Below are positions 40,098 through 53,307 of a DNA stretch of 64,000 nucleotides, one piece after another; position 1 is the first letter of the stretch; each line of letters begins with the position of its first letter. The stretch lies in the NCBI GenBank assembly GCA_027574665.1, contig CM050648.1, forward strand, positions 43,123,700 to 43,187,699. The letters are read 5' to 3'. The DNA is from Rhynochetos jubatus (lineage: Eukaryota; Chordata; Aves; Eurypygiformes; Rhynochetidae). The notes under the pieces are model-generated. The model was not told the origin of the DNA and did no database searches. It saw only the letters and a list, made by a program, of their open reading frames with translations. Made by a program: the position numbers and the translations under genes.

Positions 40098-43000
40098 AAT
40101 AAAGCTGTACTGATCTTTTCATTACATCTCTCCACTGAACGTGTTCCCTGCATGAAACCTGAAATCCTGAAGGTAACAAAACAGTTAATTTCCTTTAAAG
40201 TATCCATGGTAGTGCAAAGGAGGGAGGGTTGTGCAGATCAAGTAAAAACCAAGTATCTTTCTTGCTGCCTTTTCTGACTCTTCCATGCCCTACTTGGGGA
40301 CCTTCCCACATTGAAAATGTTGCACTTAAATAAGTAAATTTCAATCATGGTAATTAAAGATAATTTTCTCAGTAATCTGAAAAGTGCAACTGGACATAAA
40401 GCACAAAATAACGTTAAAGATTCAAATCAGCTGCTATAATTGTACATCTGCATATTTATGTTTATACCTATGTTTACATATAACACACACATACGTGTAT
40501 GCATAGACAATGTTATCTATTTGCAGAAGTTATGTGAAACTCTCGGATTAAAACCACTTTATCAAAAATTTATCCATTAGTGAATATGTTCTAAAAATAA
40601 TGTCTGTTTACTAATAACATTTAAAGGAATATTTTAATACCAGAACCAAGATTAAAAATGCTATTGATAAAAACTTTTTTAAAGTTTAGATGAGAATTAA
40701 GGTTCTTTGAGATGAAACTTTTTTGTGTGTTCATTACAAATGTGTACAGACATTACAAGATACACAATATCCTTCATGTTCTAATACTTCGCTTTTTGGT
40801 GTTTGGATTGAATAAATGCTCTGGTAAGGTTCTGTGATATATGTTCAAATTGAAATTGTTTCTTATAAGATACAAACTGAAAACTTTCGTACATTTTAAA
40901 GACAAGTTAATTTTCAGTCTGGAGTTGATTTTTGAGTCCAAGTGAGAATCTGAGCAAACCAAATGGCAGAGAAGGGGTTGGCTAGCTTTGGAAGCATTTG
41001 TATAATGACAATAGAACTGCCATAAATATATATATTGTCCTATTGTACTGGTGTCTTATTTGTTTTATGCCAAGAAGCTGTGATTGATAGGAATTCTGTT
41101 TTTTAATGTAAACCAGAAGGTGATAGCTGGCATCATTGGTGGCAAAATCTAAAAACATTGAAAACAAACCCTCTTAAAATGCTTTTTCTCATTCTTTGGA
41201 TTTTTTTTTGGATAATTGGCAGGCTTTGGAACATTGGTGGTTAGTGTAACTTGGTCTCTGTGGCATATGGAAGTAAATGTCACACTTCTGTTCCCTGAAG
41301 TAGCACAAGGCAATGCGTGGTCCCCGGCTGTGCTCTTGCAGGTCTTGCTGACCAGCGAGGGAAAACGTGCTCCAGATCTTGAAGGTTTCAGCACACTAAC
41401 AGCAGGGGAATGAATGCTCCTGCTGACATTACAGACACAGTAAAGTGGTCAAGCTTTTACAGTCCATCAATTTTTTTTCAGTGTAGGTGCAAAACATTTT
41501 CATTCCAAGTCCCTAGTGGACAACCAGCTGGGTTGGTGCTAGAGATACCTTGTGTACAAGGCTGAGAAGCATAGCTGGGCTATATCAACGGGAAAACATT
41601 TATATAGTGTCACTAAAGAACCTCCTCTGAAGCTGTTGTAGCTACTTGAAAAACTTCAGCCTGGTTTTCTCACATGCTTTCATTTTTAATAAGCTGAGAC
41701 AGTGACAGAAGTGGCAGGATATGGCTCACAATTTTGGATACAATCAGAGTGAATTTAATGAGTCCAAGACTTCAAGCTCAGACTTTCTTACAAGGAAGAA
41801 AACAATGTATTAAAGCATATTAAAATCCACCTTGCCCTAGATAATGGCAGTTTTATGGAAACAAATTAGCTGTTTATAATCACCTGGTGTATCGTCCTCA
41901 GATGTTCACCATGTTAGAAAACCCAAGGAGTCCTAGGGTAAACCTTGATCAGGTTAAATAATTTTTGATCTTATTCAAGCAAAGCCACAGTTAGCATCAC
42001 ACCAAAGAAACATTAGCTGGTATGGTACGCACCCTCTGCTGAAGGAGATGATGAGCTGATGAATCTCACTGTACAAGGTGTGATAGTGTTACAGCTGTCT
42101 CCAAAAGCAGGTGATAAAGGCACCAAAGTTACTGCAGTATATGCAAGGGTAAGATATGCAGTTAAATAATAAGAGTGGAATTTAACACAGTAATCACACT
42201 CAACTTTAGAAGGTCAGAAGACCTACCTTCATTCTCTCCAGACAGAATATAATCAATCCAAAGGAGAGAAAAAAAAAATTGCTGTATATGAAACTCCAAT
42301 AAATTTTTCATATCCCTGTAGAACTATAATCTTAGAGCAGTGAAGATGTTCTGAACTTTTTGTATGTAACACAGGAGTCTAACATGTACTGAATCAATGT
42401 AGATTTCTCAGGGGGAAGATTTCAGTTCTGAAATATTTTCCTTCTGTATTTAAGAATAACTTTAATACTGTGCTAGAGAATAACACCAGCAGAGTTTGTA
42501 GGCATGAAATACTTGTCTAATCAAATGGTACAAACCATTTCAACTACGTGGTTGTTAAAACTGGCTATTAACATTTTAAAATAAGCAAGGAATAAAGCCT
42601 GCTTACAGTGGCTATAGACTAATTTATTCATCAAGACCTAATAGCAGTCCCAAAACTTATGGAGCATTTTATTGACCTCCTAGCTACAGAAGTGTGGTTG
42701 AGTCAAGAATTCTTTGGAGAACACTTAGTGGACCTTTGGGTTCAGCAACAATACTTTCTTTTCTAAGAGTTAGTGTAAGTTATTCTGTTTATAGCCATGA
42801 GTATGATTTGGGCTTTTCTTCAAACTAGGCAGAACAGCTTTGGTGAGCACCTGGCATGCAGCCAAAGTCAAACCACAACGCAGACTGAGGTAAAGCCAGT
42901 GATCTGATAATAGCATAGTTTTTCACATTGTGAAAATTGCATTTTAAATGGCCAGTGGCTGACATACTAGTAAAATGGGTGCAAATGCAAATGGTCACTG

Positions 43001-44499
43001 TTTGAGAAGTGTGTGCCAAGAACAAGCCATACTTTTCTTATGGCGCTTAGCTGCTTTCATGGCAGCAGAATGACCACCAGCTTCAGCACTCTCTTGGCAG
43101 CCTTTACTTAGGATGAAGCAGCTTTCTGCTCTGTGGGGTTTCAGTGCAGCAGCACATCCCTCCACAACTGTTGGTAAAAAGCTTGTGAAGAAATGAATCA
43201 ACAATTCTCTTAGTCATGGCTTTTCTTCCCTGAGGCAGTATCATACCAGCCGACTTGGACGGGCAGCAATAAGCTAATGAATGTGCAGGAGCCTTTTGCT
43301 CTTTTTATTGGCTTGTGTGTGACACAATTGCAGACAATTTACACTTCCAAAGGCAGTAGGTCCAGATGAAGAGCAGGAGATACCTCCTTGCTCTCTGCAC
43401 TGAAACTGGACTTTGCTGGCTCATTAATGGAAACCCTTGTTCTCTGCTCCAACAAGAAATGGAGCAGTGAACATTTCACGTGCTTGGGCTCTCCATGAGC
43501 TGTTCTGCATCACAAATGGTGAATATACCCTGGCATCTGCCCAGCAGCAAAAAGGCTAACCATGACTCATTTCTCCAGGCTTTGTCCATATGGCCCATTT
43601 TCACTGCAGTCAAAACGTTGTTGTAGTCCACCTCCTTGGTTTCCACATGCAGCTTTTATGGGTAAACCAGATGAACAGCTTTATAAGTGCTAATCCAGCC
43701 AGTAGATGACTAACAATATAGGACACCTAGGTATGACAGGCTTTGTAAATTCAACTTCTCTCATTGGTAGCTTAACTAGTAGCCCAAATAGGAGACTGAC
43801 TGAGAACCAAGTTGATATATGCCTAAGGAGATACACACTCCAATTATGTACTTTTACTTAAGATAAATGAAAATTCTAAAATTCTGGCCTCAGAAATGGC
43901 TTTGTGGTTATCAGGGACTTGTTCTTCTGTCTTTAAAATGGAGGAAAAGCTCCTCATTCTGATTTCTATTTCAGATCATTCACCTGTGTCACAGACCACT
44001 GCTTATTTCCCAACGGCAGGAAGCAAATGTATTCTCATTACTGCAATTGCTACTCCTATTAATTAATCTTCTCCACCCCCCCAAAAAAAGCATTTGTTTC
44101 TAAAGTCTGGTCTTATCCATATTTTTAATATCTGTTTTCTTTCTGTTTTTGACCTTTCACTATAAGCCAGCATCTCTGTTCTTTCATTAAATGGGCATTG
44201 GCTGTCCTTCAATGCTCTTGCCTCATTTTAGTGTAGCTGCAATATCTGAGGAAAAGATCTCTTTCTTCATTAGCCACAAATGAGGCTTGGGTGCAGAAAC
44301 TCGTTTCTTCCAGAGAAATACTTTCATTTTTATGAACAATGCTTGTGGTTTTCTTCCTTTCTTCTGGAAACTGGTTGTTGTTTATGTTGTTCTTCATTGA
44401 TTACAGGTAGCACATTTTAACCTTATAAACATTGGATAATATATTTGGTTTATATTGAACAGGTTTCATTATTAAAATACACTTGCATGGGATAAAAAT
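40098..44499. other. Intergenic, AT-rich, no gene seen
   Basis: It is notably AT-rich from 40310 to 40780, with a short ACACACATACGTGTATGC tract near 40484. Small frames lack domains. Confidence 0.6.
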
Positions 44500-44972
44500 T
44501 ATAGAATCACAGAATGGTTTGAGTTGGAAGAGATGTGTAAGTGTCATCTAGTTCAACTCCACTGCAATGGGCAAGGACATCTTTCAATTGATCAGGTTGC
44601 TCAAAGCCCCATCCGATCTGATCTTGAACACTTCCAGGGATGGGGCATCCATAGCTTCTATGGGCAACCTGTTCCAGTGCCTCACCACCCTCAACATAAT
44701 AAATGTCTTCCTTATGTCCAATCTAAACATATTCTCTTTCTGTTTAAAACTGTTGCTCTTTGCCTTGTCACTACAGTCCCTGGTAAAAGGTGTCCTTCCA
44801 TCTTTCCTATAAGCCCCCTTTAAGTATTGAAAGGCTGCAATAAAGAGTCCCAGAGCCTTCTCTTCTCCAGGCTGAACAAGCCCAACCCTCTCAGCCTGTC
44901 CCCATAGCAGAGGTGCTCCAGCCCTCTGAGCATCCTTATGGCCTCCTCTGGACCTGCTCTAACAAGCCTATG
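44500..44972 (-). repeat. CR1 LINE 3' fragment (antisense)
   Basis: Minus-strand CR1 runs from the last RT residues (LFSLEK-type sequence, seen in reverse as CTTCTCCAGGCTGAACAAGC) to the terminal CTGTGATTCTATAAT. The CCTCTGGACC block at its left, TTGGAAGAGATG and the poor 3' UTR show moderate divergence. No frame stays open throughout. Confidence 0.92.
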
Positions 44973-47900
44973 CCTTTCTTGAGAAAACTACTCTTATGGA
45001 TTAGTTGTCACATATAATTATTTTTGTTGGTTTTTTTTTTCCTTGTAACTGCGCTCATCTTTAAAGCCTTTATTCATTCCATATTTGCTTCTTTTTCTCA
45101 ATGACTCTCCTTTTCTATCTCGCTTGCTCAGACATCATCTTTTGTGGCAGCTAATGTCATCTTCCTCTTCTGACAGGTAGAAGCAGTGCATCAGAAGTCA
45201 TGTTGCAGTCTCTGTCATTACTTTGTAACTATCAAGAAAATAGATTAGATGGTTATTGCTGGATGATAGTCCGTCCTTTCTGCTGCTGCTCCTGCAATCC
45301 AGATCTCCAGTGCATTCCACTATATGGACTCAAGTTTTCTGCATCACATTTATCTTGAAACAGGAGAAATTTCTCTGCATCTTCAGTTTTTCTGAGGCCA
45401 GTTCCTGCTTATGAAACCTCAGCTCCATTGGAACTGGAAGGTAGGACAACACTGTTTTCAGAATGCTGTCTTCTTTTAATCTCCAGCCAGAGGAAATTGC
45501 TTAATTTTGAAGGTATGCTGTGACTGGCAGTGCCATAGTCGTATTTGCTACATACAGAATGCCTAAAATTCAGGCGGTATCAGATTGAATGACTCGATTT
45601 TAGGTAAAAAGAACAAAACTAAATGTCACATATGTATTGCTGTTTGTCTCTCCTAATGGCTTTTTAAACCATTGGCCAATTTTAACCCATCTTGTCAAAA
45701 GAATGATCAAAAGGTTTTAATATGTGTGGGATGAGTTTAGTGAAATTGAATGGTTGGATGGAGAAGATAGTGCACATAAGGAGCCCCATATGAGGGAGTG
45801 GCTAAAGAAGGGGGTTTTAAACAGGACAGCAATTGTTCCAGTACTGCTAGGACAACTTATTTTATTTTTAAAGCATCTAAAGGTCTCCATGAAGATCACT
45901 GACCTGGCTTGGCTTCGAGTAATTGTCTGGGGCACAGTGCCCTATTTTGGTATTTATATCAGGAAAGTAGAAACAGACAGAAGTCATGTGCAGCTAATTC
46001 TTTCCAAAGGAAGTACACTTAAAAATATACTATATGATGAAGTGTTTAATAGGATTTATGTTTTCCAAATGTCAGCTTGAGCATCATTTATCTGCTTGCA
46101 ACAGTGCATTTTTGCCAATCCATTACTGCCTCTGTGACTGAGTGGTTCTCTGGGAATAGCGTGTTGATTAACCTCAGTAACAATACACTGTTCTGCATTT
46201 TTCTCTAGACTGGCAGAATGTCATCTCTGTAGAACATATATAAACCAGATAGACTATTATGTTGGTTTATAGCTTTGCATTCTAGATTAACCATGAAGAA
46301 TGTTAGCCTTATTGCAACATAAATGTGTTATCTGTACATTAAAAAAACCAAAACTTGATATACACCCTTTCAAATATTAAACTATTTATTTAATTATGTT
46401 CATAATCAAAACAGGCTTGATTCTTTTTTTTTAAATGCTTCCAAACTAAATGAATATTATTTTCCTTAGACACTTCTGCATAGTGGTAAATTTATGGAGA
46501 TTTAATTAGAAGAACTCAAATGCTGGCATAATTGTCCTTCCAAATTCAGATTTTTTTATTGACAGCAAAGAAGCGATTCACCAAATTCTTCTTGTGTAAA
46601 CTTAAATGCAAGGTTTTCCACTTAAGAGCTAGGTGAAAAACTGTCTAAAGATTGCTTAAAAAGTCAGGATATACAGTTTGGAGGAATTTAGTGTAGAAAA
46701 TGTGCATCTTTTATATACTAAAAATTTCCTTTTCTGTGTTTTCTAAACTCCATAAATACTGGTAATTAAAGGTACAGTCATGATGGTGAAGCAGTTAATG
46801 GGTGTATTTGAGTTGACAGGGAAATGGTCAGGATTTTCCCTCTATATTTACTCTAGCTTTTATTACCTAGGCTTTATTAGTCCTTTTGGCTACTGGAAGT
46901 GCCTAACTGGTTTGTGAAGGAGTGTCTGTTTTTTTCTCCAAATACATGGTTGGAACAAAGACTCCAGGATTTTAGTGGGAGAAAAATAGAATGGAAAGAT
47001 GGAGGAAGGGGAAATAAGCCATCAACCCAGAGTAGATTTTCTGCTGTTTTGAGAAGTTCTTTATTTTGTTAATGCCAAAAAAAAAAAGGTTAATTTCACA
47101 GTGGTGGAGCTGAAGGCATTCATGAGCAACAAATGTTTATCAAACTGATGGTCCTGCCTGAGGCAGTGTGCTCTCATGGCTGTACAAGCTTCTCCATATC
47201 AGGCTACAGAAAAGCAGGTAACAAACGGGGGTGACAAAACGACTCCACCAGATAACAAGGGTACACTGCTGTGTACCGGCAGCCATCAGGGCAGATAAAT
47301 CACTGAGAAGCACAGGATCCTTTTTTTTTTGTTCTAGTTTCAATTTATTTAGATGATTTACTTCAAAACATCTTTTTTTTAAATAAATTTATTAAATATG
47401 ATTGTAAAAGAGGTTAATTTTCTCAGACACCTTGCAATGAGGTGGAAAATAAGTAATTTTATGGTATTTTTCTATGGACTCCTGAACAAAGAAGACAACA
47501 TGGAGGAAAGCATGAGCATAATTATTGAATGATTTTGCTTGGGAGTTGTGCTGCTGGACATTGCTTGTAGAAGAAAAGTAAGATAGACTGTAAAATGATA
47601 GTAGTAGTTATTCCCTTTAGTAGTAATTCCCTGTAATCTGACTTGGAGAGGCTTGAGACTTGGTTTTGCTCCAGGCCAGACAAACCCACGCTTCTGAAAG
47701 TTACTGTCCTGTAACTGGATTTTGGAAAATCTTGGGGAGTTGTCGTTCAAATCTGCATTTTCAGCTGGGTTTATTTTGTTATTCAATTATTTGTGTGCTG
47801 ACTGGATATGCTATGAAAGAGATGTTAAAGTGAAACAGGCAGAAAAGTGTTCAAGTGATCAAAACCATGATGTTTACTGTCTCTGTTCACAAGCTAAAAA

Positions 47901-50900
47901 ATCACAGACTGTTTTTGTAATCTGCACTCCCTTTGCAGAGATTATAATTAAAAATCAGTTTTCTCGTGTGGTTTCTACAGTTATTATATCTTATTCTAAG
48001 TAAAGGCAGCAGGCAATCAGCCCGCTGCTTTTGTCCACCTCTTCCTCTTTCTTTGTCCAGTCTCCCCAGCCTTATAATACTCCTCTTCATTTCCCCCCGT
48101 GCACCTCTTATCCTCTTTGCTGCCCTGGCACGGGGACAGGACGTGACGAGCTGGTGTTGCTGTGTTCAGTTGGAGTCAATCTGCTCAGGGCGAGCAGGCT
48201 CTACGGGGATGTCACCTTCCTATGGTCTGACAAGTCTTGAGGCACTTACTAAGTGAGATTTTTCAAAAGCTTTCAACAGCACCATTTGGGGAAATTTCCA
48301 CACAAGCAGTGCTCTCATACTTCAAGGTGATTCCGTCCTGAAAAATAGGAAGTCTTTTCCCGCTAAGATGCGTTAGTACCAGAGTGCCTCAGCAAAAAGA
48401 CGAGGTAAAACCAAACTGCCTAACCTTGTTCTCCAAAGTGGCGGAATGCTTTTCTTCTTTGCCAATTTCTCTCCAAATCATTAAGCTGAAGGCTGAAAGT
48501 TGTTATGAATTAAAACCAAAAAACCACATCCAGCAGGAAAAGTTTGTCTGGAAACTGTCTCAGAGATGACAATGGTTGAGCATCTCTACCTGCTGCAGCA
48601 GTAACTTATTAAGGGCTGATTTTAAATACTCTGGGACCATCCCTGCACTGGAGGCTATGGGAAGGGGCAGGAGGAGACTTTCTTTCCTTGTGGTAAGGTC
48701 ACTCATTTTTCTCCAGGGCTTGCTGCTGATGCCTTTTCATTGGCTGCTGTGGCCACAGATTTGTGCTTATTTTGCTGAACTTGGTGATTCAGCAAAGTGG
48801 CTTAATCCTGCTGAATACTTGTAGCCATCAAAGTCATTAGGAGCATTGTTCAATGGAAGTGTACTTTTTCAATGTTTATTCTGATTTTCCAGCTTTCAGT
48901 GGAAACATATTTAGGTCAGGCTAGGTTAAATGGGTTTTTAAAATATTCATTCTGGAAGTGTTCTCCTTGCTGGCCAGGCATTACCTGTCTTTCATGAGTC
49001 TGATGATTTTTAACTACTGATACTTTGACTTTACATGAAAAGGGGAATGATAGTGTTGGTAAAAATGTATAAAACTCTCAAGAGATGTTTCATGTCACCT
49101 TTCAGTGATTTCTTTTTAATATACAACTGTATTTATGCTGCATAAATGAAATACTTGATGGGTGCAGAACATAATTTCTTTTTTTTGTTGTTGAGGAAGA
49201 GTTGCTAAGCTCATAAGGTTAGGACACATTTGCTACTCCAGAAGTGTAAAAATTCCAAGTTTAAACCAGGGAAATGATCATCCTATCTTATCTCATATTC
49301 CATCTTCTATACATGTCTTTGACTGTATCTCAAAAGGCAAATAGGTATATAGGGGAAATGAGTTTTGAACTCATGGTGAAGACATTAGTAGTTATATGTT
49401 CAGAGTTTAGTTGCAGCAGAATCGATTGAAAAAGAAATACTTCTTTTCTGCTGAGTGTAAAAAGAAAAAAGACAAAAGAAAAAACTATCTTAAGAATGGG
49501 AAAGGTTTAATCTCAGTGCAATCTGTGGAGATGATCGTAGGAAAAAGGGTATGTCCACTTAGAGTATTTTAGGCACAAAAATATGTGCATCTTCTATTGC
49601 AGAAGGAGAGCTATGGAGCCAACTATTTAACAGTGAATAAATTACTTTAGAGCCATTTTTCAATTTTGTTTTAATATCTGATAGAATTTTAAAGCCCACA
49701 AATTTGAATCCTCCTCAGGAAGGGTAAATTTTAATTTGGCAGGTGTATTTCATATCTATGGTGGTTGCACATTACAGATATACCAGTGTCAGAATTAAAT
49801 GTGTCATCCTTTCTTATTTTCTTGTTTTCTTATTTATTGGCTGCACTGAAAAGGTCATAAGGTTAAACCACTTTGAAGATTTGTTCTGTCTCACGTATCA
49901 GTTCGTACTTCCTAAGAAATTTTTTTCAAACATCAAAGAGGTACAAAGTCTTACCAAAATATAGGTTCAATAATATCATGTGCAATTCGTTGACCTTCTG
50001 GAAGTAAAACCAAAACTAGAATGACAAATGGCATATTTGGGTTTTTTATAGTTGTAATTAGTTGTTGCTTATATCTTTCAAAGGAAAGTAGCAATTGAAG
50101 TACTAATTATCAATTATATATGCATTGAGTATATATTTTTGTTTGTGGAAACAGTTTTCTGTTTTTTTTTAAGAGTGGTAGCTGAGGCGTTAGTTAGTTG
50201 CTCAGTTTCTGAAATTATTATTATAGACTGTAGATTATAGAATGAATAATTCTATGTATAGATTTAGAATGTAGATTATAGAATGAATAATTCTTTCTGT
50301 CATGAAGTTACTGCACCAATAGGATGTAGATTTTATGCCAGTAAAATTCCTGTTAGTCTAGAGTTGAATGGCTCACATAATCCCTTTTCCCTCCTCCTGC
50401 ATGGTAAAGGGCTGTATTCAGACCATGAAAAAGTCTAATTTCCTGACTGTGAAACACTAAGGATAAATGTTTCCACAGAGTATGGTGTTAGGTGTGCCTT
50501 TGTTTTCTATCCTTCTTATTGATCTGGAATTATAGAAAAATAATCCACTCTTTTAGAATGCATGTCCTGTCAGGCCTTACTGACAGGGCTAATTAGACCA
50601 AGTCCTGCCAGTCTCCAGTGGATAGCTTTTGATACAGATGAACTATTTGATGCACAGAGGGTTTCACAGGTCTGATGCATAATAAGTTTGTGATATTAAC
50701 ACAGGGAAAAAAGGTGGCATTTAGAACATGTAAAGAAAGAAAGTCGAATGACGGGAGAGCTTGCAGAAAGGCAAGACGCATGATCTGGTAAAAAAGAGAG
50801 TAAGTAGAGGAAAAAAGAAAGGACATTTGAGTCTGGTTCTGGCACTCAGTGATTCCTTCTGTATGTCTGGAAGCACAGCACAGGCTTTATGTGGTTTCTC

Positions 50901-52489
50901 TGTCTTACAGATGGTGAGCCTTTCTACTGTATTTGCTTCATAGCAGTGTTGCGGTGCTTAAGCAGTTTGTAAAACACTGTGTTAGAATCAGCCAGAATGT
51001 ACAAAATTCAGAATGTTCCCATCAACAATGGCATTTCCCTTCTTTCTCCACACAAGGCTGGTTCAGACAATTTTGCTGGCAGAATTTATTTAATTGTGTC
51101 AAGTTATGCACAAAATAAGACCCACAGGGAAATGAGAGTTAGGTGATTTGAAAATCCTATTCCTACCTGGACACATAATTATGATAAAAATCATTTTAGT
51201 AGAGTTTACCCCCAAAATATGTTTAGTGCATTGCTATAAAGCATCATGGGGCAATCACAGAGGGAAAGCAGTAGCTGATTGTACATACAGTACATAGATT
51301 CAGAAATGTTGAGCCTGGATCATTCCTCAGAAACACCTTCTCTCCAGGAGGAATCATTAACCTGGATATGATAAAGTCTTTACTTATCCTTTCAGGTGAC
51401 AAAATCTGCAAAAGAGCAATATTCATGAACATAGCCTGCAAAATACTAAATAGAACTGGCCTTCAATTTGTTGAAATAAGATTCAGCAGAAATGGTGCCT
51501 GTAGAAAGCGCACATTATATAGATTAGATCACTATTTCATCTGATTATCACTATCTTACTACCTTAGGTGTGCAGAAAAGGTTGAATTACAACAGTTTAT
51601 CATAAATATTTACTGTATTTCTTTATGATTTTTTCCTTAATATACAGTTTTTTGATATAATAGGGTTCAACTAGCAGCTACAGAGCAGGAATTGCAAGGA
51701 GAATGGGTGACGAGGAAAACCAGCAGTTTGAATGGAGGGCTAACAAGTCAAGGCAAACCATGGGCGCATGACACTAGTGTCAGCTGAAACATGCCATGGA
51801 TCCTCAGATTAATCACAGCGATGAGGGACTGTAGGCTTTTTGAGCCAAACCACCAGCTGCTAGTTGCAGAATAAAGGCTTATGGAAGCTGAGTTACTAAG
51901 AAGCTTCCATGGCAACATCCTCAAGAGAGAACCTTCACCTAAAACCCAGTGTGCCTGCTGGAAGCACTTCTAGGGCGGTGGGACTGATCTTGCACATGGG
52001 GCTGGGCTGAACAGCAGGGATGACAATGAACTCCGAAGATCCCTGGTTATTTTGTTGCCATAGACACGCAAAAGAAGAGAAAAATCTAATTATAAGAACA
52101 GCTTATCTGCTTTTTCATCCCCAAGACACTTATAGAAACCCAGGAATGTAGCTCTTCACAGCAGCCTTGGGCTCATTACATTTTTGTTTCAGAGGCAGCA
52201 AAGGTACAAGAGCAGAGGCCTCTGTTTGATTCTGTCTACTTTCAAATGGCTTATTCTTGTATTGTCCAGGCTATATACAAAATGTAGAGTGTCACCTCTC
52301 CTGTAGAAGAATAGGTCTTCTCTCTTCTTTCATCTTGTTCAGTTCCTAAAAGCCAGTCCTGTATTTTTGGTATTTCTAACAATGGAGGGAAAGTTAATGA
52401 CAAGAGGTATCCTGCATTGTTCAGAAAAGCATAAAGAAGAACACCTCATTTGCACTGTCTATAAAACCCAGACCCTTGTTTCCTTCGAA
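44973..52489. other. 7.5-kb AT-rich intergenic stretch
   Basis: The only distinct structure I can point to is the 25-base direct repeat at 50229. A 118-codon frame (45724-46080) is the longest here. It has no family resemblance I recognise and stands alone without splice or codon support. Otherwise no repeats were identified by eye. Confidence 0.6.
50229..50294. repeat. Two direct copies of a 25-base unit
   Basis: The unit begins TGTAGATTATAGAATGAATA and ends ATTCT. It occurs exactly at 50229-50253 and 50270-50294, a period of 41 bases. Each unit contains AGAAT and ATTCT facing each other, so it could form a weak hairpin. The origin is most likely a local tandem duplication. Confidence 0.9.
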
Positions 52490-52494
52490 CCAGG

Positions 52495-53302
52495 TGTGCT
52501 GGGTTCATTCATGAAAGGGTTAACTCCCTTTACTGTGGTTACTACGGAGCTACGTTGCTGGACGCTAAGAGAAAATACTGATACGGCCTCAGCTGGTTCT
52601 GGGGAGGGCCTGTACAGAATTCAAGGTCTTTCTCCGCTTCTGATATGGCAGCTGCATTCCCAGCTCTCTCTGTCTTGCGAGCAGCGTAGGGGACACAGTC
52701 CAGATAGCTGACCCAAAGTGACCAAGGAAGTATTTCATTCCATAGTACGTCATGTTCCGGGTCTCTTGGGTGGGGAAGGGGGTCCGGTAGCCATTACTCT
52801 TACTCTCTCTCCCTTACTCCCTTGCTCGTCTCTCCAGGCACTTGCTAACCCTCCTGCATTAGCTGCTTTGCCAACTCCTGTGCTGGCTCGTTCGTGTGGG
52901 AGCTGGTGATTGTTTGGAGTTCCTGGCCATGCTATCGCTGATAGGGTTTGTTTGGAATCTGCTGCGTAGGCTCCCGGGCTCCAGTCCTCGAGCTGCGGTT
53001 CTCGGGCTGCGATCGTTCTCGGGCTGTGGTTCTGGGGCTCTCTGGGTCTGACTTTCATCACTCAACATCTGGGTGTGCCTTGATCAGTGGATGGTGGGAA
53101 ATTGTATCATATTGTATTATATTGTATCATGTGTTTTATTTTCTATTATTTTAATTATTTATTATTAGTAGTAAATAGTTCTTAATTTTACGAGCTTCCT
53201 TATTTCTTTTTCCCCCAATTCTTTCTCTTTGTTGGAGGAGGGGAGGGGGAATTTGTGAGAGCAGCTTCGTGGTATTTCACTAGCCAGAGTTAAACCATGA
53301 CA
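52495..53302 (+). mobile_element. Solo LTR with exact 5-bp target duplication
   Basis: The element begins TGTGCTGGG and ends AAACCATGACA, so it has the TG...CA termini of retroviral LTRs, 808 bases long. CCAGG stands immediately on both sides (52490-52494 and 53303-53307), an exact 5-bp target-site duplication. It shares the internal blocks TATTTCATTCC, AGCTGCTTTGCCAACTCCTG, the GGGCTCCAGTCC-type GC-rich part and TATTTTCTATTATTTTAATT with 17391-18175. Nothing of gag, pol or env remains, as expected after recombination between two LTRs. The reading frames inside it are chance. Confidence 0.92.
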
Positions 53303-53307
53303 CCAGG

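Noticed and set aside
45724-46080. 118-codon ATG frame on the + strand
   Set aside because: No recognisable domain, no splice or promoter context, and ordinary AT-rich composition; a frame of this length is expected by chance in 64 kb.
52367-53154. Several frames of 60-114 codons around the solo LTR
   Set aside because: They lie in LTR sequence, which is noncoding in this family, and carry no retroviral protein motif.
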